Shown one piece after another: positions 49,996 to 61,915 of a stretch of 64,000 nucleotides of DNA. The stretch covers positions 2,046,001-2,110,000 of the forward strand of contig JAMPIT010000174.1 of NCBI GenBank assembly GCA_026261815.1, read 5' to 3'. The translations under genes and the position numbers were made by a program. The number at the start of each line of letters is the position of its first letter. The first letter of the stretch is position 1. Source of the DNA: Monarcha castaneiventris obscurior (lineage: Eukaryota > Chordata > Aves > Passeriformes > Monarchidae). The notes beneath the pieces were generated by a model. It did no database searches. It was given only the letters and a program-made list of their open reading frames with translations, and was not told where the DNA came from.

Positions 49996-52900
49996 AAAAA
50001 ATAGAGTATGACATGTAAACAAAAGGAGCAACTAATAATTTTAAAATCTGAAAAACTTATTATACATGTAAGTATGTTTCAGTTGCATTAATTGGATTCT
50101 GTCACGGAACTCTGTGTTTCTACTGAACTTTCTCTGCTCATGCTGAATTCATTGCAAGAGTCTGATCATGATATACTTGGTTTTTTCAAGGTGTCTGAAG
50201 TCAGGAGAGAACACCACAGCTTGCTGAGTACCACTAGACAGCAGATTAATAATGTTATACCTTGGGTAAAAATTGTTTATTGAAACAAATTAGACACACT
50301 GACTTCTTTTGGCACAGCATGGGCTTTGCTATGTACATTTCTAAGTTGATTAACTCTGTGAAAGACAAGCTGTTAAAAGTGTTTACATTGTGTATTCCTC
50401 GTACTGATCTACAATTTCTTAGTGATATGTGAAAAATTAAGAAATAGAGAAGGAAAGATTATTTGCCTTTCTTTGTGCCATACATGATCATGACTAATTT
50501 GATACTAGAACTGGAATCAAAGGAGCTTAGTAAAAGGCTCCATATCTAATTCTTTCCCACGTTCAGTCTTGCCTTGATCTCTGAAATGCTTTCATTCTCT
50601 CCTTAGGGCGTGAATACTTGCTATTATAAAATTTACATGTCTGTATTTTTGTAGGAGAGGCAAATTAGGGCAAAAATTCTCAACAACAAACTTCCACAGT
50701 GAAGATAGATAATTTTACGTTTCTATACATGCTGAACTATGGGGAAAATAAGACTCACTGCAGCTATGTGTAAGTGAAGTCACAGAAGTACATATTGTCT
50801 CAAAACCCAGGCATGAAGTATAGTTTTGCTTTGATAAAGTTAACTGTCTCTAATATTTGGAGCCAGTAACAATAACTTTTCTACTGCAATCATGGCCTTT
50901 TGGACTTTATAACATTCAAATACAAAACTAACAAACCCCTCACATTTCTCTTTGCACTAATGACAAAAGAACAGGGTGGTGCCATGTTGGCAGCACTGCT
51001 GGATTGCACTGATCTCTGTCATTTTTGGCAAATAATGAATCAGCTTGGCCCCTCTAAAGATCTCATGTGAGGTTAGAGATATGCTATTAGTGTAGAGCTG
51101 AAAAATACTGCTGTGGTGTTTACAGAGAGCCCTTGCTCAGATTATTCTATTTGAAGTCAATTAGAAGACTCCTCTGATCTTACTGGCATGGGTTCTCACA
51201 GCAAACACTAGACAGTTGTTATCACTAACACTGAAGAATGCAGCTATCCCAGGAGAATGCAAAGGCTCATTTTAGGAGCTATTCACTCTCTGTTGATGCT
51301 CATTGGATATATGTCTCTTTTGCAAAGTCAGATCAAAATGATCGCCTCTAACCATTATGCAGAGAAGCAAATGTTGTCAAGTACCTGCCAGTTTTCACAG
51401 TACAATTCACATATCTGCTGGGCATTGTGGTTCCACACAGTGTTATTCATTTCCAGTATACTTTCTGAAACATTAACAGTGCCCAACACACCACTGCTTT
51501 GAAGAAAGCACCATCTCAAGCACATAAAGTAAATGTAGGTCAGTATGATTTTTTAAATTCATTTTTATTTTGCTTTTTCCGTTTGCTTTCATTGCTCCCA
51601 CAACCTCATTTATGAACTGTTTGCTGTCCACTTCGGTGATACTGAAAAAACACCTAACTGTAAAGCTTTCACTTGCACTAGTCTTCCAAACCAAAAGCAG
51701 GTTGCATGCACGTATTTGCATCTCTCTGTCTCGCCTATATAAACACAATAAAATATAATATGCAATGTCACAACACCTGGCACATACTTGACAGACAGAA
51801 GAGGACAATATTAAGATTTTCCATACTAGAGTACATGGAAAACATGCATGCAAAGGAAATCCAAAAGTATTCTGAAGCAGAAGTGTTATCCTTTGTTTTG
51901 CTTTTTCTGTGTATTTTTTTCAATGAGATTTCTCAGTCATGCTGCTCCTGTTCAAAGCATTTCTCATCAAATGCTAAAGCCCACCTCACCCACTCAAGCG
52001 AATGCCTCTAGCTACAAATCTTCACCAGGAGATGCACACCTGATGCCACTTCCATGACTTCTGAAAGTATTGTGTAACATGAGATCAGGTTTGCATGCAT
52101 TTTCTCATTTTCTTTAGCAATATTGTAAGTTACAGTACTTTCCTTGTATATTCACTTTATTGCTTTGCTCTTCAAATCAGCACCTCTGTTGAATATAGCC
52201 CTTTTTTCTACAGTTTTGCCTTCTGTTCCTGAACTCAGAAGAGACTTCTCAGTGGGCAGCATCATTCATTCTATGGAATCCTGCTCTCAAGGCATTTTGC
52301 AAAATATAAAGAGCAAAATCAAAGGGATCAGAGGCAGAGAACAAAAAAGGATTTTGAGGTTTCATAAGCTAGATATTGGACTCTTAGAGCTGCCAAGTTC
52401 ACATCATATGCATTCTGATTTTATGAAATGAAAATCAGAGGTTGATTTCAGTCTTAATTCAGTGTTTCCCTTTATAAGGCTAAGTTTTATATTCATGATG
52501 TTTTCTTTCTCTGACTTTTTAAGAACATGCTGTTATGTTTCTTGTGCAAAACCCCTCTTTCCTAAACTACTGTGCTCTGAGAGATCAGATAGTATACCAT
52601 GATGTACAGTTCTTTCTACACACAAGCAGCTGCCTCTGAGGAATAACACTGAGACATCAGCCTGGCATTTGAGCATTAACACAGAAGCAATAAAGTTACT
52701 AATGAATCCTGTTAGCTGCTGCCAGAGCCAAAACTTTTTCACTGATTTTTATCAGTGCCAACAAAGCTGTATAATTCGTGTCTCAAATACACATGCACAC
52801 ACATGTGCAGACATTTAGCATGCAATTTACTACTTCAGATAAAGTATTTATAAAATGGAATTTTACCTAGTGTGATACCAAAGTCTCAACCTCTAGTGTG

Positions 52901-53174
52901 ATTACTGATAGATAAATGACTTGCTTTATTGGTTCATCCTTGAATATACTGAGTGACATTTTTTAATTTCAGAAAATGTTGTGCATCTGCTTTCCAAAAT
53001 TATCTCTCTGCCTTGGTTTTCTCTATCACTGAGGATTTCTGGGAATTTAGACCAGCACTATAATTTGCATCATGAAGGAATAATAGACTTTTGATTCAAA
53101 AATTCAAATGGAATTTTGAAAATGATCTAACGTGACACACAAATTCCTGAAACGTTCCACATTTTTTGACCGTG
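49996..53174. other. Unique noncoding DNA, no gene recognised
   Basis: No recognised repeat. The longest frames, 126 codons at 51473-51853 (-) and 101 codons at 51706-52011 (+), overlap each other on opposite strands and show no domain. Chance frames are the best reading. Confidence 0.6.
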
Positions 53175-53238
53175 GCCACGGCAGTGGGGTGGGAAGTAGA
53201 TAATCTTTAAGGTCACTTCCAATGCAGGCCATTCTATT
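53175..53238 (+). mobile_element. CR1 LINE 3' terminal scrap
   Basis: Sixty-four bases matching the last part of CR1: CCACGGCAGTGGGGTGGGAA, GTAGATAATCTTTAAGGTCA, CTTCCAATGCAGGCCATTCT, ending ATTCTATTAG, where the terminal repeat would be. Same orientation and 3' end type as the copy at 39731. Very short but the block order fits. Confidence 0.75.
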
Positions 53239-55299
53239 AGTCCATTCTGGTTTTTTCCAATTTAGCAACCATTTTAAAATTTTGATTTTAATTTTAGAAG
53301 TCTTTCTGGAAGCAAGGAAGATCTTTCCACTTGCAGACTGCATGGTCTACTTTCTAAAGTATCATGCTCAGACAGACGTCTCTTCCTCTGGCTCTGAATG
53401 AGCAATGAGATACTTATAATGACCTATTTTGCTGGAGAATTAATTCAACAGGAAAGCAAACTCTCTATCTTGCAGTGGACTATTTTAACTGTTGACTAAA
53501 AATTTAAAACACTGATGTTTTTACAACTAATGAGGGGTTTGCTTCCCCATGTATTTATGCTTCTGACTGCTGTTAAACTTACCATGTAATTAACTTTAAA
53601 TAGTAATGAATAGAAAGCAAATATTTAATTTATATTTCCATTCACCATCATAAATGAAGTAGAACTATGGGTAAAACATACCAAACATGTCTTCAATAGT
53701 TTATAGCAACACAATAAAACTTATCCTCCTACCCAGAACATATCACTTTCTTGACAAATAAAAATATGTTAAACTTTAAAAGACAATCCTGTGAATTTGT
53801 AAGGCAATCTCTTCAATGTTCCTGGTCAGACTATGCATAAAAAATAAATACTGTATCCCCCAAACCACAATAGAAAACAATCCACTTTTCTACTTTTACT
53901 CTCGCTTCTATATCTTTTTTTATTATTTATGAAAAATGAATATGTCCTTTGATTTCTAGTATACAGGAAAATATTTCATCACCTATCACTCCTTTTGCTG
54001 AAAGTTCAGATATATTTGGGAACATAACTGAGGATTCAAAAAAAAAGAAAAATAATAAAAATGTGAATTAAAATACTGGACTTTTAAAAAACCTAAAATC
54101 ATGAATGAATAAACCAAATTTAGTCAGACCATTGTCTTCCTGAGTCTGCAAGCAGACTAAATGAAAGTTAAGGGGAACTTTACTCATAGAATTAACTTTG
54201 GAGCTTAGTTAGGGTGATTTAAATTCCACTACTGCTAATTTCTTTGATAATTGCTCTAGAATAAAGAAAGGAATGGGAAAAAGGTGATTATTTTACAATT
54301 ATTAACTATTTGTAATTCTTTTCTTGCTGACAAGCTAGAAAGCATCTTTTGCAATGGCTAATTTCAAGGCTTTTATCAAGTCATAATGGCATAGCTAACA
54401 GAGTTTTGCAGCTGCACTGATGCTCCCAGGTGTTCATAGAGCTTATGAATCCATCCATAAAGCTAGAAAAGATGCCTTAGACTCCTGTGCTGGTTTTGAA
54501 AGACTTTTTCTTTCACTAGTTGCACTAGGACGTAACATCACCCAAGATGTGCATGTCTATTTGGAGACAGTCTACAGTCCAGCACGCTCTAGACTGAACA
54601 CACTATCAAAAAATATGTTTCCCTTTTCACTGAAAATCACATTAAATAACTTAAATATCCTGCTCTGATTTAATCCTTTTGGTTGTTTTATTTTTGCTTT
54701 CTCTTTATTCAGTTCAGTAAAAACAGAGAACTTCATCACAGAAGCCAAGGCAGCATTTCAACCAGGGAACACTCAGGGTCCCTCACACCCCACTGAGATG
54801 TCTGCCCACTCCTTAGTTGTGTTGATGTGTATCCAACAGAGCATATAACCAACTTAACCAGTTGATTCCTCTGCTGAGACTGTCTTCCTGAACTGCAAGG
54901 AAAAAAAATCACTGGGGAAGAGAGAATAAAAATATTACACATAAAGAAAAAAATTAGGTATCAGTCAGACAAAACATAAAAGAGCCAAATTCAAAAATAA
55001 CTCATAGAACGGCATCCTTTCTAATTGCTTAACTATTTCTCATCTCCTTTAAATTGGTGTGGATTCTGTTGAGGAGCTGAAAAAATCTTAATTTAACTCC
55101 ACTATAAATAAATGAAAGCAACAGCAAAAATAACTGGAGTTTTTTCTTTATTTGATGTAAACCTTTCAAATTCCCATCATGTTCCTTAGGACAACATTTA
55201 TTATTTAATTACACATAAAGAAAGGCATGAGGTTCATATTAATAATGAAGAAAATGGATACAAAACACGTGACTCAATCTTCAAACTGTTCTTCTAAAG

Positions 55300-55375
55300 C
55301 AGAGAATATTTATTATATATTATTATATCTATTATGTGATGATTATTATTATATTTATTAGAATATAAATGTACT
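55300..55375. repeat. AT-rich low-complexity (TATTA)n-like sequence
   Basis: Nearly pure A/T with repeated TATTATAT and ATTATT units. Simple sequence. Confidence 0.85.
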
Positions 55376-56433
55376 ATTAAACTGTTTCAAAACTGAAAAT
55401 AATTGCTAATTCTGTGTCTGTGATCTGTCAAGAGTAGAGCTGTTTCAGATACAAATGTAAGCACTTCTTTGGCAGTCCTACCTGCAAAACTCCATATTAG
55501 GAGTATCCATGGGACAAATTTCCCAGACTAAGCTGTGGCGAAGATGGTGGGGCTGCTGCTGGCAAATTCTCTTCAGTTTAGCAGAACAGGGTGTAGTATG
55601 TAGGAAATCAGTTCCTGTTCCTTCCCTTGCCAAAGGGGTTTTAGATTTCCTTCCTACATGGGTCATATGAGATTGATGTTTTGCCTTAACAAAGTCACTT
55701 TATTTCAGTGACATTTGAAAACGGAGGTGTTGTATACACCCAAGGATAGTAATAAAAACTTAATATTCCCTTTTACGTGTCTTCATACTCAGTAGTTCGA
55801 AAAGTACTTTTTCACAGATGTTATTTTCATATTGCCTGGACTAAGGACCATAACTATGCCCAGGATATTTTTCTAGCCAGTATCAGGACCAAAAGTAACA
55901 CCCCACCTCTCGTGCTGACCTGCTACACTGAGATTAGACACACAGCCCTGTGAGAACCAGCCCCTCTGGGCTGTGTGATGTGCACAAGACATTGGGTAAC
56001 TAGTAATCAAAAGGTTTTAATGAGAATAGTGAAGACTAGAAATTTTGTTTTGTGCTAGACTTCTGAATTTCAACAATTGTTTTCAAACTCTGCATTTTGA
56101 GTCTTTGAAAATATTTCATTTTAGAAATATTTAATGTTTTCCTTTAGTTATGAAAATTTTAAAGTATACTGTTGCTGTTGTTTTGCTTTTTAATAGAACC
56201 TTAGACTTTCCTTAAAAGAAAAAAACTAAATATTTTGTTTCAAGGAGACTGAAATGGAAACAATTTCAAAGCCTGTGCTTGTCCATGCTTAGTTTTCAGT
56301 GGATATGCATGAAAAAGAAAACCCCTTATTAAACGACAGTTTATAGTGCTGAAGTTTTGCTATTGCAAACACATAAAAGAATCCTATTGCAGACAATAAC
56401 CAAGATTTGCAAAGCCAGCTGAGGAGTGTAGGC

Positions 56434-56473
56434 CTACAAATTTCATGGAAGGTCTACAAATTTCATGGAAGTC
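56434..56473. repeat. 20-bp tandem duplication
   Basis: CTACAAATTTCATGGAAG occurs at 56434-56451 and again at 56454-56471, an exact 18-bp match at a 20-bp period. A local slippage or duplication product. Confidence 0.95.
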
Positions 56474-59400
56474 ATGCAGCAAAATAGCTCAAAACAGCTT
56501 TGAGCATTTCAAGACATGTATATTTAAAAGCCAGAATTTGCCCCATTGAGTATAACTAAGGAATGGGCAAGTGACCCTGAATACTGAATGAGACTGATAA
56601 GGCAAATGGAGCGGTCAGGAATGACAGAAAATAGGAAACCTACTTCAGATCCTGTTTTAAAACAGGTCTGCAAAGGTCTGATTTTTCAGACCTTAATCAG
56701 TGATCTGAAGAACATAAAGAAGCTTTCTAATCACTCTTCAATTAGTCAGAAAAGGAAAACAAAAATTCTCATCCTCAATCTCCAACAAGTACATTAGTAA
56801 TGACCTTTTAACAACAAATAGTAAAGTCAAAAAATATGAAGAGCTCTTGAGAAAGAGAAAAAAAGATGATATGGTCAAAACATCATAGAGAGTGACACTT
56901 CTATTTCCCTCTGGAAAAATTGACTTAGATCTCCTCTGACCTCATCTGTCTGGTTTTTTTTTGCTAGAGTTATGCCAAATTATCTGGAGGTCTTTTATAC
57001 AGTCAGAGACCCTGAAAAGCTGTTAGTCAGAGGTGCTGCAGATGTGGCTGGGTATTCACTGCTGCAAACATAGCTCTCATCAAACTGCATCACACCACCC
57101 TGGATTCTCAGTCCCCAGCAGTGCATGAAAAGCACAAAATATTATAAAAAAAGCTAACCACAGTATAATAGACAAAATTTTAGCATGTCTGCACTCATGC
57201 CTTTAATTTTGTTGCATGTAAATTTTAGGAAGTCATCATGTACAATATGGCCAAATGGTTTTTGCCGTCTAAGTAGTGGCCAAAAGAGGTGAAAAATGAT
57301 TTCTTTTTGTAAAGACAGAGTCACAGAATCACTGGTTGTTCATAAATCCATTGAACTTCTATACAGAATCGTGCTCTGAAAAATACATTTCCCAGGTGTG
57401 ACAGTCTGCATGTTTATACTCTCCAAAGTATCTCTGCCAGGTACGTTACTGAGTCAATACATTGAGAAACAGGAAAAGATTTTTAAATGGTTCCTATCTA
57501 CGCAAAAGTCTAATACGTCTTAAAGCACCTCATGAAACAACTGCTAAACAAACAATCTCTTCAAAGTCTGGTGTTTGCATAGCAGGTCACTGCATTTTAG
57601 TAGAATTCTCACAGCTCTGACGTGCATGCAGAGAAAGAAGTTCCCATAAGAGATTATCACCGGAAAAAGACTCATTCATGTATGCAATTGTTTGTTATCA
57701 ATAGACAACATATACTCTAATTTATTTTGACTTGTTGGATTTGATTCACTGCTTTTGCATGTGTTTGCATTAAATTGGATAATCAAATCTGTCTGTGTAT
57801 GAGGTGAACTTTCTGCCTTTATGAAAGTATGTATTGACCATTCAGTGGCACTTTTCCAAAGGGAAGTACACACCTTTCTCACTAAGGTGACCCTTCCAGC
57901 TTAATTTTCCTTTCTTAGAACAGCAGACTGAAAATTTCTTCAGAAAGCTCATTGAGTAATGCATCCTTCTTTAGTCAGACTAGAGAAATAGATATTTATT
58001 AGTACTTTTGCCTCTTTGCCTAGAGAAACATAGTGTATGCAATCATGTTCAGAATTTGTCTCCCCGTCTAGGCAGAAGATAAAGTTAGTGATGCAGTTTG
58101 GAGGGTAAAGGTCTGAAGGCAAATTAATTTCTTCCAACTATGAAGATAAATGGCTAAGGGAGGTTAAAGGGATCAGAACTGCCTATAAATAGGCAGGTTT
58201 GAGGGGAAAGCTCAGGTGCAAGATTACTATTAAATACAGCAAAATCTTCACAAATGTCCTAATTGAGGTGTCTGTCCCAGCTGCTAAAGTTGGCGGTCAA
58301 CAAGTTAGAGTTTTGTAGGAAACCACACTTCATTGCTGCCGTACCTCCCAGAATCACTGTGAGCTATTGGTTTGGTAACAATTGTAGAAGTACAGCCTTA
58401 TTTGTGGATTGAAAAACTTTACCCTGGGACAATGCTCAACATATTAGTGGCAACAGAGAGATAAACTTCTCCTTTTGGCATCCTGATGCAGGGAAAGTGG
58501 TGCAGAGGACATGCCTAGTCTCTAAAAATGCTGTGACTGATGCAAAATATGGCCTCTTGAATACGCCATTTATCTTCTAAAGCTTTTTCAGGAGGCATTG
58601 AGGAAGAATCCTGCCTGCATTTTTTCTGGGGCTCTGGCTGAAGGGTAGCAAGCCTGAGCATAATCTCTATAATGGCAAGCATAGTCATTAGGATGGAGTC
58701 AGCAGCAAAACCCTCTAAGCAGGTTCTGCAATCACATTGCAGGATCTGTATAGCAGTGGCTAAACCTGCTGCGTGGGGGGCAGAGACTTCCTACCTGCCT
58801 CTGTGGGTCACCTTTGTCTTGGCTTTACCTTGTCAGGGTGTGAAGTGCACAGACAACACAAACCACCAGCTGCAGGCCAGATGTCACTCAGGCAGCCTTT
58901 GATGTGAAAGTGTCACAAGACACAGCACATGCCACAGAGGAATTAAACTTGCAGGGGCAGCACAGTGAGTTAACTGGAAACACACAGAGAGACCATCATG
59001 CTGCCTGTGATACCAATTCACACTCATTTAAAAGACACTTTGTCCCACTTTCCCTTCTCTGTAGGGCAGGAATACTGGTAAAGGCTTTTATATACCTTAC
59101 AGAACTGTTATTAGAAAGTATTAATTTCTGATATCACCATGCACTGAAGAATTAACAGTGTAAAAGAACTGGGAATAATTTTAAATGCATTTTTTGTGTT
59201 ACAATCTACATACATCCACACAGCACCATTACCAAGTATGTACATCCACTTGCTAACAAACCAGTTCCAGTAAACATATACTAGTATACCCTGGATGGTA
59301 TAGTGTTCAGAAACCCCATGGAGATAGCAGCTGCGTAAATTCTATCAGAAGATGCTGCTGTGCTCCTAAACATCATCAACTTCATCTCTCAAAGCTGGAA

Positions 59401-61773
59401 AAATATATGAGACATAGAATTCTATTATCTTGTGTTACTATATTTTCACTGAAAATAAAACTATTTCAATTTCCATTCCTGTAATAAATATTTATGCTAC
59501 AAATAAATAGGGTTTTTTATTATCCTTTATGATTCTTGATTATCTATTGCAACTAACCTTAAGAATTATTTTTCTGTTGTTTAATTGTTTTTTAACTTGT
59601 TTGGTTAATTCAAAAAGGTGTTGGATTTTTTTCCTGTCAGACAGTGCTCATTATGAAAGTATGTAGGTGGACTTGTGACAATTAATAGCTTATCCTTATA
59701 ATTTTTAATTATCCTTATCCTTTTCATCAATATTTATTCTGATTTTTTCCAAAATTTTTCCAATTTTTCTTGTGTCTCCATTTTACATATGAACTGAAAT
59801 ATTTTTGAGGACTAATGTAGGAGGATAACTAAATACTCTGTATCTTGAATATCCTGCAGAGCTGTAAGCAGACAGAAAAAAAAAAAAAACCCTGATAATC
59901 AAGCTACACTACAGATATTTTTTGCTATTTCATTGACTCAAATTTGAAATCTGAGACTTTCAAGAGTGATTTCCTTTGCCATGAAAGAAAATTACTCTTG
60001 TTTTTTCCCTCTGATGAATTTTTGAGGGAGCACATGTATCCCCGTGTATATGATTATCAGTGGCACTACTTTGCATTTGAACAACCTTGGGCTTCTCCGT
60101 CCCGGTTCAAGAGACAGCTCTCCCACGTGTGCTCCTCTGCAAGGGCTCCCGGTGCCTGCCTACGCCACCACTTACACAACAGGAACACCCATTTTTTAGT
60201 TTCATGCTTTTCATTAGACAACGTGGCCTTGTCAGGTGGCAGTGTGTTTTGGCTCCTGCATACACAGCTGTTTTTACTACTCAGAGTGTTTGAATGCTTA
60301 CTCCACCCATTTGTTTAATGAGACCTGTAATCAGCTTCAATTCCAATAGGTCATTAACGCCTCTCCCACAGCAATATGAAGCCAAAATTGGACAGGTTTG
60401 TTATGCCTGTTACAGCATGAAGTGCAGATACTTTCTGCAGGTTTTAAAATGTCTTTATTATAATTCATGTTGGTAATAACTATGAGCCATCCTCCTTGCT
60501 ACAGCAGCAAGAAAAATTAATAACTCCTCTTGTCTTTTTCCTGTGTGATTATGCTTTGAAGTGCATATCTTTCTCCTAACTTTTGAATTTCATTTAATAA
60601 ATATATCAACCAAATAAAAGCACTATCATGAATGATTCTCAATATTTTGCTCCTTACAAGAGAAAAATGCAAAAGATTAATAAATATATAGGAACTATAT
60701 CTGGCTTAGTGTGGCTTACTAAGCCCCACTTAGTAACTGGTGGAATAAAAGGTGTTGTAAGCCTCTATTCTTGTAATCATCTGCCAGTACCTTCATTTCC
60801 GTGACAAAATACTGGGCTGGATGTAACCTGTGTGGCCTTTCTGTTGTTCTTAAAGGACAGGAAATTGTTGTTACTTAACATCTGAATTCCACCTGCTAAA
60901 TGCACCTTGCATATAGCACCAGGGATCTGGCATTTCAAGAGCGGAGAGTTAGTATGTGAATGACACACCTTCATTCATTTCTGTTGCTTTCTTTTTTCCT
61001 TTGTGGGAATAAAGGTGAGGCTATTAGTATGGTATCTGCTTCTGCCTGAGACAAAAGGGGAGGAACATGACAGAGGCAAAAGGGCAGGATGGGGGGAAGG
61101 AGAAGATATATATTCCAAAAAGTGATCAGTGCAGTAAACTGGGAAATCACTATTTCATTACATTGCAAAAGTTTTAGTATATTTTCATTAACTTCAGCAT
61201 ATCTAAGCTTTTTGCTGGGAGCTGCTGCTGTTACATGCTATACAGACAGAGTCTATAAACAAGGGTGAGTATTAGCAAGTGCTTTGAGTTTAACAATGGG
61301 TAGAGAAAGAGCACTGCATGCTCCAAAGCCCAGCCCTATGCCCAGGACACCTCTCTTGCCTGTACGTTGCACCTCTGTATTTTACTGGCAGATTATGTGA
61401 TACCTGTATACATCTATACTCAGAAATGTAAATGAGGGCTCTCTTTCAGTGGATTTTCTTCCTTATTTTATATCTATTAACTTGCATGATCTGGAATCAG
61501 AACCAGCTGAGAGAGTTGGAACCCACCAGAAAAAAATGAGCTGATTTCCAGCAACTGAACATGTGGCTTCTTCCTCTAAGGAAAAAAAATATTGATATGA
61601 CATAGATTGACATAGATGGTTTAAAAAGGTGGCCAGCAGAAGGCATTAATGTGTAAAAGTTTGTTGGGGTTTTTTTGTTGGTATGTAGGGTGCAGAACAG
61701 TTATTTGGTCCAGTTGGAGTTTGGCAATTGTCCATATGACAAAATCTACTATTAATTTTTTTCCTTATTTCAG

Positions 61774-61915
61774 ATACCTTAGTGAAAAGGCCAAGGACAG
61801 AAAGTACATGAAGGTGGAGCTCCACCTTTCACTCTCAAATATCTCCTCTCTATCACATCTCGACTGGTCTGCAGGGAACATACAGAACTCTCTGACTTCT
61901 CTGGCTAAAACCTAA
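61774..61915 (+). other. Terminal-exon-like open segment (unidentified)
   Basis: The strong acceptor TTTTTTTCCTTATTTCAG (ending 61773) leads into a frame that is open for 46 codons to TAA at 61913-61915, beginning YLSEKAKDRKYMKVEL and followed by a serine- and leucine-rich stretch. Composition is more protein-like than most frames here. I do not recognise it, and no upstream partner exon was found. The nearest AATAAA seen downstream is distant (about 62728). Could be a last coding exon, a noncoding exon or chance. Confidence 0.25.

Larger units (their letters stand above)
53239..61773. other. Unique noncoding DNA, no gene recognised
   Basis: About 8.5 kb of single-copy AT-rich DNA. Short tandem and AT-rich repeats at 55300-55375 and 56434-56473 are listed separately. 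The 124-codon frame at 59944-60318 begins at TTG, has no recognisable domain and overlaps another frame in the same strand. A somewhat CpG-containing patch at 60090-60180 shows no promoter elements. Confidence 0.6.

Noticed and set aside
51473..51853. 126-codon frame on the minus strand
   Set aside because: No recognisable domain, overlapped by plus-strand frames of similar quality, and no splice or promoter context.
57317..57345. GAGTCACAGAATCACTGGTT, similar to a CR1 terminus
   Set aside because: Too short, and the following sequence does not continue as CR1.
59944..60318. 124-codon frame on the plus strand
   Set aside because: Starts at TTG, has no recognisable family and overlaps another open frame; chance is sufficient.
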